NCBI GenBank assembly: GCA_020726505.1
Contig: JAHLEZ010000002.1
Coordinates: 4,402,001-4,466,000 of the forward strand
DNA: 64,000 nucleotides
Direction: 5' to 3'
Source of the DNA: Leptodontidium sp. MPI-SDFR-AT-0119
Taxonomy: Eukaryota; Ascomycota; Leotiomycetes; Helotiales; Leptodontidiaceae
A program made the position numbers and the translations under genes. A model generated the notes under the pieces. It searched no databases. It was not told where the DNA came from and saw only the letters and a program-made list of their open reading frames with translations. The number at the start of each line of letters is the position of its first letter. Position 1 is the first letter of the stretch. Below, piece after piece: positions 11,430 to 22,527 of the stretch.

Positions 11430-12266
11430 CTTGTAGGGATGGTGAAATAGGCGGTCGATATTGTTGGTGTGAAAGCGCACTAAAAGAATGCACAATTGGG
11501 AGAGTGGTAAGTAGGTACACTGGAGTCTTCAGTGGCTCGATTTCTACGTAGGAGAGTATGTTCCTAGTATCGTAACAGCAAATAAAGTTCAAGAAGACAG
11601 ACAGGAAGGGGGTGTTTTATAGAACAAGATTGATTTTGCGGTCACTAGCGTACTCGAAACACAATAAGTCAACTTAAAGTACAAGTGGGCTACACAGATT
11701 GATTGTTCGGGTTGGATTCAATCAGTTCACCTTATTGTTTTAGAATCACAAATGGTGAAATGGAATTGGCTAAGTGATGGATCGCTTGGCACCCTATTCC
11801 AATACCCCTCAAGCTAATACAGTCAATGAGACAAATGCCGACTACAAGTAGCTCTGCACTACGGAAAGCGACAGGGGCTTCTCAAAATTCAGAGCGCAGG
11901 TTGACGTGCTGGTGTAAGGACAATGTTCTTGAGCTATCTCAGCGCAGCAGTGGTGAATGGGCATGAGCCGAGCCAGTTGTGGCTCTTTGCAGGAGAAAGC
12001 CCTGGAATCTATGCAACGGACGCTAGCGATTACCCTAGCAGAGATGGGGGAGATTGAGATTGACGACAAGGCTGAGGCTTTTGTGGCGCATCGAACATAT
12101 TGGTCTTTGTTGGGGGGGGGGGGGGGGGGGGGCGAGCCGGGGGGGCCAAAGCTTGCCTTCCACAACGCAGCAACCTCTTGTTCTTCACGCCATCCCACCC
12201 ACTTCCTATCTCCTCATCAAACTGATCTCTCCCTAAGACAATCACAACATTCAGATAGCCACCAAA
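11430..12266. other. Intergenic region containing a long poly-G tract
   Basis: No convincing gene is present. A plus-strand frame from 11957 passes straight through the poly-G tract, and two minus-strand frames cross the same run; all look accidental. Confidence 0.4.
12112..12132 (+). repeat. Poly-G homopolymer, 21 nt
   Basis: An uninterrupted run of 21 G, followed shortly by a further G7 (12139-12145), lies about 130 bases upstream of the decayed coiled-coil gene. Such a tract is prone to length variation and to G-quadruplex formation, and its exact length in an assembly is often unreliable. Confidence 0.9.
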
Positions 12267-13410
12267 ATGGCACCGGAACCAGCCACGGGATCCGACGCGT
12301 TGCCACCGCGAGCACTCATATCCTTCCAGATGGGTAATAGCAAAGACAGACGACTTGCCGACGGCTTCTCCAAGTCCAAGCATGTGAGCTCGAGAATACT
12401 CCTATCACCGCACTGTTACTGTTACTGATAATTCGCAGGATAAGAAGCTCAATCCCACTAACTTGTTCAGCCGCTTGAACGAGGGCATTGGCATATCTCT
12501 CAAGAATTGCAGACGAAATCAATTGAGCTCTGCTAAGCAGCCAAACAACGAAAAGTCCGAGATCTAGCAATTGGGCAAGGTGATTGATGAATTGCGTATC
12601 AGCAACAATGTAAGAAGCAGCCCATGATGCAAATTGTCAAAGCCGAGCATAATAGCATCTTGAAACCAAGGTTCTTGAGATTAGCCACGAACGAGACATC
12701 TACCTCGCGAGTTTCACACACCGTCTCAATGAGGGCATCGATCGGGCTGAGCGTCAAAAGCAGCAATTCGACGACTTCGCTCGGCTCCGCAAGAGAACCT
12801 GTTAGAATGGCATATTCGTTTTCGGCCCCCGAATCCATACCCAGTCTCAAATCGAAATCACACTTGAGATCTTGAGACGCGCAGCTCCAGCTTACTCTTA
12901 CCTGATGGAGGATGTCTATAAAATCGCATGCGCCCAAGAGCATCTCGAATTTGAAGAATACATCCCACAAATCGGCCGGGAGGAGACACGCGAAAAAGGT
13001 GTAGATCGTCTGGCTAGGAGAAATGAAGCTGTCGCTGTAGGTACCCTGTCATCATGATTCTGTTCTGGGTATCTAACAATTTGCGTAGTATCGGGAAGCT
13101 TGGTCTGTCGTCCGCAAAATTCTAATCGGCGAGCGGAAGGCTGCCTTGGAATGTCTCGTCCGACATGGGCTGTATGGAGATTCCAGTGACGAAATCCGCG
13201 CTCGGATTCTGGATATCTGCATTCAGTTCTTCGATCGTCGTCTCTCCTACCAAGTCTGGAAAGTCGACATTGCAAAAGTTGAACGACTGTCCTCTTCTCA
13301 TCATCGGCGGAGATATCCACACAGTGGAGTACCAAAATATCAACCTTGTTGTCGATGACTGTGATGAGTACAACCAAGGAGAATGGATCAGACTGGGTGG
13401 AACAATTTGA
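12267..13410 (+). pseudogene. Decayed copy of the coiled-coil family (two nonsense codons, one frameshift)
   Basis: The remnant starts with an ATG exon 12267-12383, followed by an intron and an exon from 12439 that meets an in-frame TAG at 12565-12567. Further on, frame with family character resumes (EISHERDIYLASFTHRLNEG), meets a second TAG at 12803-12805, then reads ITLEILRRAAPAYSYLMED, matching LEILRR in the intact gene at 8741-10360. After an intron at 13037-13088 comes RILDICIQFFDRRLSYQVWK, matching RLVEYYNTRFHYQIKI. Near 13280-13295 a frameshift moves the rest (CPLLIIGGDIHTVEYQ) into the next frame, which ends at 13410. Several of its splice sites are still intact, so inactivation is probably recent. 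Both nonsense codons are TAG, which could come from C-to-T changes of CAG. Confidence 0.7.
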
Positions 13411-13773
13411 TTGAGCGAGAATGGGAGGCCTTTGTATAAACGATACAGATATACAGTGCTGCATCTGATTCGATAAATGTGCGAATACTATCGACAGCAG
13501 GGTGGGTGTGTAGAGTAGCGCGGCAATGGAACCCAGAAAATACAGCAAACGCACAATAATCTGCAGTTCTTCGTCCAGTGCAGATATACTTCAATATTTT
13601 GCTATCAGTATTGCCTGACCGATTCGACGGTGTAACCCGAGTGAAAATGGAATGAAGACAGAACATAGCGCTCAACGAGGGGACTCTTGCCAATGCCGCA
13701 GTTAAAAGACAATCAATTACCATGTAAGGTACTACTGCTATATATCAGAGACGAAGTCCGAACTGACAGCAAA
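13411..13773. other. Intergenic region
   Basis: This short stretch separates the decayed coiled-coil copy from the 3' end of the LTO1-like gene. No feature is recognised. Confidence 0.4.
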
Positions 13774-14358
13774 TCAGATAACTCCCCCCGATGTGCTGCT
13801 CGTCGCCGAAAGCCCAGTCGCTCCATCCCCTTGGCTTTCCCCTACAATCCTTTCGATGATTTTGGCCTTGCCTTGAGCACGCTTCAGGCGATCATCAAAA
13901 TCCGACACTGCTTCCTCGGAGTTCTCAGTAGATAGACTCTCGGACTCTGCGAGAGCATGCAGAACTTTGACATGCTTTGTCAGTCTTTGGTTCTCGGGCA
14001 AAATCTTGAGGTTGGGTAGCTGGACTGGCTGAGGTGACTGATTGTCAGATGATGTCGCCAAGATTTGTGATGGGGATCCGTAAACAGAATTGTCAGCATC
14101 TGTGGCGCGCTTTTGGAGGTGGGTAATGCGATTTGCCCAGACGATAGATTTGCCGTAGAGTCTGCCACTTTCGATGTACTTCTCAAACCCCTTCTCGAGC
14201 CCAAATGTCCTGCCCTCAATCCTGCCTGCTTGGACTCCATCTTCCAAGCCTTGGTTGAAACCATCGCGGTAGAATTGCTCCTCCAAACCCAGAACCTCAT
14301 CAAAAGTGTGGAGTGCCATGGCGAGGCAATTTGGTGGTGAGCATTGGCGAGTGGACAT
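13774..14358 (-). CDS. LTO1: LTO1/ORAOV1-like Fe-S adaptor protein
   Basis: This single-exon frame has 194 residues. Between about residues 27 and 66 it shows the deca-GX3 pattern of the Yae1/Lto1 family: glycines every fourth position (YRDGFNQGLEDGVQAGRIEG, then FGLEKGFEKYIESGRLYG). In yeast, Lto1 with Yae1 recruits the cytosolic iron-sulfur assembly machinery to the ribosome-recycling ATPase Rli1/ABCE1. The rest is hydrophilic. The family usually ends in a Trp that contacts the CIA targeting complex; here the sequence ends SGGVI, so that residue is not visible, perhaps because of an unrecognised 3' intron. An internal ATG at residue 14 (MALHTFDEVLGLEEQF) is a better match to the usual family start than the upstream ATG at 14358. 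Confidence 0.8.
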   Translation of the reverse strand: MSTRQCSPPNCLAMALHTFDEVLGLEEQFYRDGFNQGLEDGVQAGRIEGRTFGLEKGFEKYIESGRLYGKSIVWANRITHLQKRATDADNSVYGSPSQILATSSDNQSPQPVQLPNLKILPENQRLTKHVKVLHALAESESLSTENSEEAVSDFDDRLKRAQGKAKIIERIVGESQGDGATGLSATSSTSGGVI

Positions 14359-15495
14359 TTGTGGTGATGTTCCGAATATCGAAGGTGATGAGGTGAGTAG
14401 AAATTATGGTTGCCAAGCCGGCACAAATTCGGGCGAAACATCGAGTTTGAGCAAGGCTGCGCGAGGCTGAAGTTCGCTATACACGTGGTCAAATAAGCAA
14501 AACAATGTCGTCCCCCTTCAACTCAGAGCACCGCTAACCGTGAGCAGACGACCGCACCCTTAAATCTCAAGACTATCCAACAATTGAATTTACTATTAGT
14601 ACATCGCAGAATATGCCCTAATGGTTTGTGGGATTGCAGGCGAGGGTGCCGCGCAAGTTCTAACGATACGAAGTAGCCCTGAAAAGGCGTCTCTCCTGTG
14701 GGTGGCTAAGGAAGTTGAAAGATATGTCTTCGAGCCGGTTGGTCCTATGTTCATGGCTTTTGTTCCCTCTAAATTTTTTTTTTTAGCTTTGAGGAATAAT
14801 TTCAGAAGGCATGGCTTCGCTAAGCGAAGTTCTTTGTTTATTTAAACTACAATTATCCCAGCGAGCTAACTGCATAGGCTCAACAAAGGCTCTTATTCCA
14901 AAGATTTTGTATTCCGAAGGGAATTAGCGAGCAAGACTTTGGCATTATCAACCAACTTAGCCTTGGTATTGCCATGCTTGGAGCAAAGGGCAGCGCGAAA
15001 CGAAACTTCTGTTGTGATCTACCAGGTCTGTCGGCTACGCGTCCGTATCTTTCGAACTTCTTCTGAGGCCTCGGGGGCGGGGGGTGGGGGGCAAAATCCT
15101 CCTCTGGCGAGGTGTTTTGAAGATGCAGCATCTAATAAATCTTTCTCCGGCTCACTGTAATCAACGCCTTCCTTCATTCTCAAAAAGCAAAATCCCCCGC
15201 GCTCGGGTCCGTACAAGTAGAGGACGAGGGACTTCTAAAGACTCCGATGGAACCAGCTCAAGTCAACCCCCAATGAATCAAATGGTTTGCGCGCCCAGTA
15301 ATTATATGATATCAAATCCGCATGAGGGTGGGGTCTCTCGAGCTGGTCCCCGAAACAAGGTCGAACTTCCTTTTTTTTTTTTTGGCTTTCGAGGTTGTTG
15401 CGCTTCGGCAGAAGCCCTTCATCTAGCGAAATAAGATGTTTTCGGGCATGGCGAGGCTTTCGAGCGCTGGCCGAGTCGGCTAATTCCACACAAAA

Positions 15496-15625
15496 GGTAC
15501 GTAGTGTTTCGATTTCCAACGCCTACTAACAAATGCTAGTTGCACAAACTTCTTAATTCGTGCGGATGAATCTTTGGGAGATATGTCACATACCCCAGGG
15601 AGTTTATACTGTTGGGGACACGGCG
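15496..15625 (+). repeat. Diverged direct repeat, copy 1 (intron-like)
   Basis: This segment can be aligned by eye over about 125 bases with 15912-16034. Both begin GGTACGTA and contain an intron-like 43-nt segment (here 15497-15539, with a CTAAC branch site and a TAG end). Both continue with matching blocks such as CACAAAC, GATATxxxA and TATACTGTTGGGG. Stop codons interrupt the possible reading frames, so any gene it came from is dead or fragmentary. Confidence 0.6.
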
Positions 15626-15911
15626 TGCTGAATTGTAAACTGCCTGACAAATAAATCCCTGCCCCGCCAGTGAAGTCCTGATGGGATTGGCTTGGGGGAC
15701 CACCAAAGAGAGGAGTTTGAACCACACCCAAATTTTTTCTCTTCTTTTTTGTTTGTTATTATTCTCTTCAAATAATAAACATAATAGTCTCAAAGAAGAA
15801 AGCCTCAAGGCTTACCCAAATAGCGTTTCAAGGACTTCTAATCAAGTATGATTTCCTTCGCAACATATCCAGTACTGAGCGCATCCAAGTAACACTCAAC
15901 AACACATACAT

Positions 15912-16034
15912 GGTACGTAAGGTGTCAATCTCTAACACGCGCTAATTGGCACCAGATACACAAACCCTTAGTCTGGGTGACAAATCTTTGTGATATAATA
16001 TACCACTGGGAGGTATACTGTTGGGGCTATGGCG
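15912..16034 (+). repeat. Diverged direct repeat, copy 2 (intron-like)
   Basis: This is the second copy of the repeat described at 15496-15625. Its intron-like segment, 15913-15955, is also exactly 43 nt, with GTACGTAA and CACCAG ends. After it, one frame stays open for about 47 codons (IHKPLVWVTNLCDIIYHWEV and onward) before a stop. No family was recognised. Confidence 0.6.
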
Positions 16035-17937
16035 GACCGGCGGGGCGATCCGCTCAGCAAATACTGACCGGGCTCGTACATATGAAAAGGGGTTGATCAT
16101 TGAGAGGGCTTGAGCTATCAAACAAAAAGAACCTTTTTTTATCTCTTTTTTGAACCATAAGCGTATTCCTCCCGAGAATAACCAAGCCGCGCCTCGCCTG
16201 CCACTGAATCACCGGTCGTCTGACCGTTCCTTACATCAATTACTACAAAACAATGTGACTTCTTGGCATAGATTGAATCGGGTCTCCGGACCTTGAACGA
16301 AGCTCCTGATTTCTTTCCCTGTTCTATCAACAACACCTTGGTTACCTTTGCCTTTGGCCCTCTTTTGTGACACATCACACATCCCCATGGACATATGCTT
16401 TTAGAACACTCTCAAGCCCAGCAAATTCATCAGAGAGCAAGTTTTGTATGTATTCTTGCAATACAAGCAACGAACGACAGAGAAACAATTTTCTTTTTCG
16501 AGAGCAATCTTTCCGGGTTGACGAAGACACTTACTTTTCCATGAGTAAGGAAGACCCACATCGAGGAGGGGTATGAGAATTGAATTGACATTTACATTGT
16601 CTTTATTTTGTTTTAGAGCAGTGAGCTACTGGGCAGGATTGTCTTTTGTTTCCTTTGCGCTACTCTCAGATCTGTTGATGCCGAGCCTGTGCCGTAAGCG
16701 AGTTTAGTATTAAAGTGTGTTTACTTTCCCTCCAGGGTTTCCCCGCATGTTTGTGATACATCTAGCGAAGTGCCATTTCGGCAAAGATTATCATTACCCG
16801 AGCTCTCGTAGTTCAGCATGAAACGTGGAGCACACTACTTGGTCTTACTCGCCTTCATGCGAGGTATCTTACAGGATAACCATGAATTGCAAAGCGACCC
16901 TCTGGCGGGGGCCCCGCGAAAGGCAGACTTGCTTAGTGATGATCCACAAGGTACCCATTCACTCCCCCCTTATGAGAAGCTGACATTTATCTATCCTTCC
17001 AATAACTTTTTTTTCTCTTTTCCGGTTCACGGATCTCGAAGCTAGCCAAAAGATTAAATAAAAAAACAAGCGACTGTCTACATGCGAGTAAAAACCTATG
17101 CTATGGGCCCTCACGGGGGCCCTCTGACACTTCGCATATTCATCCAGTAGAAGTCCAGACAGCTGGGCAAGCTACAATTGCCCAAAAAGAAAAAAAAAAT
17201 GGTTGTGAGAATGCCTTTCCACTTGGTGTTTGCCGTAGGTACTCGCGCTGTGAAGTGACCTTGGCAAAGAGATAGCCATACAATATACCAAGCGTTCTCT
17301 AGGTCTGAAATTGATTTTGTATTTGTTCTGCCTATTCAGTCGACCTACTGATTATCGATACATCAAAGGACCACCCCGTCTAAGTAAGCAGTAGCTATGC
17401 AAGCTGATCATCTTCCTCTCGGTATGAATGAAGGTAGGACTCGCGCAGTGCCTTCTCTTGCAAGAATCGAGCCCAAATGTGCCTCAGTAGTTATGATCTT
17501 TCATATCCATCAAGTAAAGCAAGTGAGATGATGCGACATCAACTTTCGACACTGAACATCCGAACACTATCAACTTTTCAAAAGTCAGGTTCTGTTACAT
17601 CACGCCAGAGAATTTGGACATACATGCAGAGGGAGAAAGAAAGAATTGCAAAGAGCCTAGCAGCCCCTCCAGGATTGGCAAATGAGTGGAATGGATATCT
17701 TCAAGCGGCTGTTTATTCAAAATTGTATCTCCAACATCGTTTTCTTTTGCATTTTTTTTTTAGCTTTTCTGGACAACCCAGCTCCAGATGGATTTCTCAG
17801 CCTCGCCTTCGCTTAGCGCTCAGGACACGCAATTCTCAGCCTCGTCTTGGTCCATGAGTCAACCCCCACCAACCCACCAAAGCTTGAAACGTCACAGCTA
17901 CCCCTCGATTCACAACTTCTCAATTTCACCAAACAGC

Positions 17938-20039
17938 ATGGCAACCACGAAAATTATCTTGCCCGAGGAGGGCAAGAACAACATCTTAATCACCAGTGCC
18001 CTTCCATATGTCAACAACATTCCCCATCTCGGAAATGTCATTGGCAGCGTGCTCAGCGCAGATGTCTACTCGAGATTCAGCAAGTTGCGCGACAGACCAA
18101 CTCTCTTCATCTGCGGAACGGATGAGTACGGTACGGCGACGGAGGCAAGAGCACGCGAGACTGGTCAGACTCCCAAGGAGCTCTGCGACGAATTCCATGT
18201 GAAGCACAAGGCGATTTACGACTGGTTCGAGATTGGGTTTGATTACTTTGGCAGGACAACAACAGAGCAGCAGACGGTCATCGCGCAGGATATCTTCATG
18301 AAGCTATACAAGAATGGATATTTGGAGGAGCGGACGACCCTGCAGCCATACTGCGAACACCACCATTCTTTCCTTGCAGACCGATTCGTTGAGGGTACCT
18401 GTCCGAAATGCCAGTACGACGACGCTCGGGGCGACCAATGCGACAAGTGCGGCAGTCTCCTTGATGCTCTCGAACTCATCAATCCTCGGTGCAAGGTCGA
18501 TGGCACAACTCCTGTACCAAAAGATACCACACACATCTTCATGCGCCTAGACAAAGTCCAGGAGGATGTTGCGAAGTTCTTTGCGCAGTCGAGCGTTGAG
18601 GGAGGCTGGTCATCAAACGGTATCAGTATCACAAAATCATGGCTGGACAAGGGGCTTGAGGGTCGGAGTATCACACGAGACTTGAGCTGGGGTACACCGG
18701 TTCCATTACCAGGATACGAGAAGAAGGTGTTGTACGTTTGGTTTGATGCTTGTATTGGATACCCTTCAATCACTGCGAACTACACCAAGGATTGGGAGCT
18801 CTGGTGGCGCAACCCGGAACAGGTCAAGCTCTACCAGTTTATGGGTAAAGACAACGTTCCTTTCCATACCGTCATCTTCCCGGGCTCTCAACTAGGTACC
18901 AAAGACAAATGGACGAAGCTCCACAACATCTCAGTTACCGAATATCTGAATTACGAGCAAGGAAAATTCTCAAAATCTCGAGGAATTGGTGTCTTTGGTG
19001 ATGGTGCGAAGGAGACTGGAATCCCACCTTCAGTATGGAGATATTACTTGATCGCAAACCGACCGGAGACTGGTGATACACAATTCGAGTGGAAGGCTTT
19101 TATTGCCGGAAACAACAGCGAGCTTCTCGCAAACGTAGGCAACTTTGTCAATCGTTTGGTCAAGTTCGTCAACGCAAAGCTTGGGGGCGTCATCCCAGAG
19201 TTCTCTGCAACATATGAAGATGATTCGTTCGACTTCCCTGGATTTATCGGAGAAGTCAACGCTCTTCTCGCCGAGTACGTTGCCGATATGGAAGCTGTGC
19301 ACTTGCGATCAGGATTGAAGAAATTCATGGAAATTTCCGCAAAGGGCAATCTCATCCTTGCCGGTCGACTCGATAATGCCAACTTGGCCAACAGCCCAGA
19401 ACGAACACATGCCATCATTGGTCTCGCTCTCAACCTCGCATACCTACTCGCATCTCTTTCATCCCCATTCATGCCAGCAACAGCAACCTCCATCACCGAA
19501 CAACTCAACGCTCCACTTCTCTCTATCCCAGACAAATGGTCTCCAGGCGCTCTCCCTAGTGGTCACAAGCTCGGCAAGGCTACGTACCTGTTCACTCGAA
19601 TTTCCGAAGAGAAGGAGGCAGAGTGGCGTGGAAAGTATGGTGGCACACAAGCTTCTCGACAAGCTGAAGAGGATGCCAAGGCGAAGAAGGCAGCCGACAA
19701 GGCGAGGGATAAGGAGCGCAAGAAAGCTAAGGTACGGAAAGCTAGAGGCGGGTTTTTTCCATGTTGTACAGATGGGTGTTGATGTACTGGGGACGACTGC
19801 CGAGATTCTTTCATCCTCTCAGTCAGAAGATCACAATGCTAATTTCCTACCAGAAGGAAGCTGCCAAGGCCGCAGGATCAAGCACAGATGCTCCTCAGGA
19901 GACTGCGCCAAAGAAGGAAACTGGAGAAGCAAAGGCAGCCGAACCAGCAAAGGAGACAGCAAAGGAGACCGATGTGATATTGCCGCTGCGGGGTGTGGCT
20001 GCGGAAGAACAAGCACCACCACCTTCTGCTGCTCCATGA
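17938..20039 (+). CDS. mes1: Methionyl-tRNA synthetase, cytosolic
   Basis: The enzyme charges tRNA-Met with methionine for initiation and elongation. Two exons are inferred, 17938-19731 and 19854-20039, giving 659 residues. The class I signatures are HLGN at residues 30-33 (HIGH) and KFSKS at about 342-346 (KMSKS). A zinc knuckle lies near residues 154-171 (CPKCQYDDARGDQCDKCG), and the catalytic-core segment LYVWFDACIGYP is intact. An anticodon-binding helical domain follows. The C-terminus is a Lys/Ala/Glu-rich tail that spans the intron (KAKKAADKARDKERKK) and ends APPPSAAP, without a recognisable EMAP/tRNA-binding domain. The ATG at 17938 (AACAGCATGG context) gives the usual start; in-frame ATGs at 17788 and 17854 would add 50 or 28 residues. 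Confidence 0.93.
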
Positions 20040-20215
20040 AACAAGTACTGTGGGAATACTGGCGTTAGAGAACTGAAGGACAGTGAGTGGTAGCTAAACA
20101 ATTGCAGTAAAACTTCATTTCAACATGAGAATCTAAAATTCTATTCTCTCATCGCATACGTGTGATATGATTTTCTTCTCTCTATTTCACCGTACTTCCC
20201 TGCACATTTCCATCC
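20040..20215. other. Convergent 3' intergenic region
   Basis: This short stretch lies between the converging synthetase and SDR genes. No feature is recognised. Confidence 0.4.
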
Positions 20216-21300
20216 TCATATCGCCAGCCTCATTCCTCCATTTGCACAAACCACCTGTCCAGTACACCACAAACTATCCGGTGTGCACAACATCCCAATG
20301 ACGCCAGCAATCTCACCAACGTATGCGGGTCTACCCCCCGCATTCTCAGCATCCTTTACCAGATCTTCATCATCAATCTCAGGTCTAATCGCACTACCAG
20401 GAGTCTGCTGAATGAACGGTCTCAGATTCTTCTTGAACTCCGCCGTAGTACCAGCCCACATATCCGTCTTTACAGGTCCGGGATTAACAGCATTGACCGT
20501 CGCCCTCTCAGCTAATTCTCTTGCCCACGTCCGAGTCATAGCCTCCAACGCAGCTTTCGTACCGCCATACACACTCTGTCCAATGAACCCCTGAGAACTC
20601 GAGACAGAGCTGAGATTCACAATCCGACCACTCCGATCATTTGGAAGGTAAGGGAGAACCGCTTGGATCAGTAGCAAGGGACCGAGAACGTTGATCCTGT
20701 ACTGCCAGTCGAAGTCGGCGATGGTGCATTCGGGGATTGTGAGGTTCTTGGAGACGCCAGCGTTGTTGATTAGGATGTCGACTTGGAACTTGCCAGTCTT
20801 GGGGTGCGAGAAGTGGTTCTTGGCTGTGTTTACTATGTGTGCTGGACCGGTTGGGAGGCCCATGTCTGCTTCTAGGTGGGGTTAGCTTTGTTTGCCGGTG
20901 TTGCTGAGAGTACAGGGATTAGATGAGGAAATATCAATATCATATTCTCATGGTCCGCCCTTGGGAGGGAATTTTAATGAGAGATCGGTATCCTTACGAA
21001 TTACCAGACAAGTCACTCCATACTCTTCCGTGAGAAGAGAAGAGAGGTCTGCTGTGGCTTTGCTGGAAGAGTCGGAAGTGTAGTTGAGAATCAAATTCGC
21101 TCCTTTGGAAGCCAAGTTATGGGCAATGGCTTCTCCAATACCTACTTTATGTTAGATATAAGTCCAAATAGAAAGATTTTCAGATACATACCTCTCGAAG
21201 CTCCTGTTACGATTGCAAGTTTGCCCTCCAGAATCCGAGAACTTACCCCGCCCAAGGTCGAGGATCTCGTTCTCTCATGTGTAGGACGTGCTGCGGCCAT
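20216..21300 (-). CDS. Short-chain dehydrogenase/reductase
   Basis: This is a classical SDR of 302 residues, an NAD(P)-dependent oxidoreductase of unknown substrate. Three exons are inferred: 21192-21300, 20998-21141 and 20216-20871. The cofactor motif TGASRGIG (residues 32-39) is split by the first intron; NNAG is at about 120-123 and the catalytic Tyr186-x3-Lys190 is in VYGGTKAALEAM, preceded by the serine-rich strand NLSSVSSS. PG after the active site (AVNPGPVKTDM) is also typical. The C-terminal GQVVCANGGMR is the usual SDR ending. No targeting signal is obvious. It starts 322 bases from NAA10 on the opposite strand, so the two may share a promoter. Confidence 0.88.
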
Positions 21301-21622
21301 TTTGTATTTATTTTAAAGGAAATATGAAGGCAAAGAAGAGAGAGAGAGAAAAAAAAATGAGGATCTTGGACACTTTGAATGTTTTGCGTCACAAGAAAGA
21401 GAACTTTGACTTCCCACGAGGACATTTGTACCTCAACAACCCCGCCATAGACTTAGCAGTAAAAGTGACCCCCACTTTAATACTAGCGCACCAATCCCAG
21501 CCCACGGATGAAATGTTCCCTTGGCACGCTGGTCTGGATGCCCTGGATGCCATGCTTGGTTGACCATCCACAGCCTTGAAGCTCAGGTGCAGGAACAGCT
21601 TCAAGACACCACCACCGCAACC
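21301..21622. promoter_or_regulatory. Divergent promoter region, SDR / NAA10
   Basis: These 322 bases separate the start codons of two genes transcribed away from each other, so they must contain both promoters. A purine-rich GAGAGAGAGAAAAAAAA stretch lies near 21337-21356. No specific factor site was identified. Confidence 0.5.
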
Positions 21623-22527
21623 ATGGATATCCGACTGCTGCGGTCCTCGGACATACCGCATGTACAACATGCAAACATCACCAATCTGCCCGAGAAGTAA
21701 GTCAATCGCCCTCTCTTGAACACATACTCCACGCCGTTCCAGTCCAGTCTCTTCTCTCACCATTCGAGAAGTGGAAGTAGAAGCTAACAGCATGCCAGCT
21801 ACTTTATGAAGTACTATCTCTACCATGCCCTCTCCTGGCCCCAGCTATCCTACGTCGCTGTCGATGTCTCCCGCCCCCAGAAGTCTCCCTACGACTACCC
21901 CCGCATCGTAGGCTACGTTCTTGCGAAGATGGAGGAGGATCCTCCCGATGGAGTCCAGCATGGTCACATCACCAGTTTGAGCGTCATGCGCACACACAGA
22001 CGGTTGGGCATAGCTGAGAAGTTGATGAGACAATCACGTACGTCTATACCCGCATCGCATCCCCTATACCGTGCTGTCTATCTAGAACAAGGACATTGGG
22101 CATTGAGAGATATTGAGCCATGGTGAAGTGAAGTGAAGTTAATACATCTGCAGAACGAGCTATGGTTGAAACCTTCCAAGCGCAATACGTCTCCCTCCAC
22201 GTCCGTGTCTCCAACAAAGCTGCTCTCCACCTCTACCGCGATACCCTCGAGTTCCAGATGGAGAAGACGGAAGCAAAGTACTACGCCGATGGCGAGGACG
22301 CCTTCAGCATGAAGCTCGATCTAGGAACACTGCGCGAGGAGCTGGTCGATGAGATGGACAAGGAGCTTGACGAGGGAGAGCCCGTGGGTGAGATGGGCAA
22401 GGAGAATGATTTTGTCTTGCTTGATGGCAAGAAGGAGACGCCGAAGGGGGGAAAGAAGCGGAAGGTTAGAGTGGGCCGTGGACTGGGTGTGGGTGATTTG
22501 GTGGAGAGAGATGAGAGTCATAAGTAA
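21623..22527 (+). CDS. naa10: N-terminal acetyltransferase A catalytic subunit NAA10/ARD1
   Basis: This is a GNAT acetyltransferase that, with NAA15, acetylates the N-termini of nascent proteins at the ribosome after initiator Met removal. Three exons are inferred, 21623-21696, 21799-22037 and 22154-22527, giving 228 residues. The start [19 protein letters not shown] is the canonical NAA10 N-terminus. The substrate segment [14 protein letters not shown], the acetyl-CoA loop [13 protein letters not shown] (residues 89-101) and the [19 protein letters not shown] segment are all intact, as is [10 protein letters not shown]. The C-terminal tail is acidic then Lys/Gly-rich, as in other fungal orthologs, and is probably disordered. 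Confidence 0.95.

Larger units (their letters stand above)
14359..17937. other. Gene-poor region with degenerate repeats and poly-T tracts
   Basis: No frame here looks like a conserved gene. There are several T-rich runs of about 10-16 nt (near 14773, 15370, 16135, 17750), a perfect 15-nt odd palindrome at 14815-14829 (CTTCGCTAAGCGAAG), and a diverged direct repeat at 15496 and 15912. The texture suggests old duplicated or transposon-derived DNA. The last part must contain the promoter of the methionyl-tRNA synthetase gene. Confidence 0.5.

Noticed and set aside
11957..12337. Plus-strand frame translating through the poly-G run
   Set aside because: It depends on reading a G21 homopolymer as polyglycine and has no family features; also overlaps the start of the decayed coiled-coil copy.
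14815..14829. Perfect 15-nt palindrome CTTCGCTAAGCGAAG
   Set aside because: Single short palindrome with no neighbouring gene end or repeat partner; may be chance.
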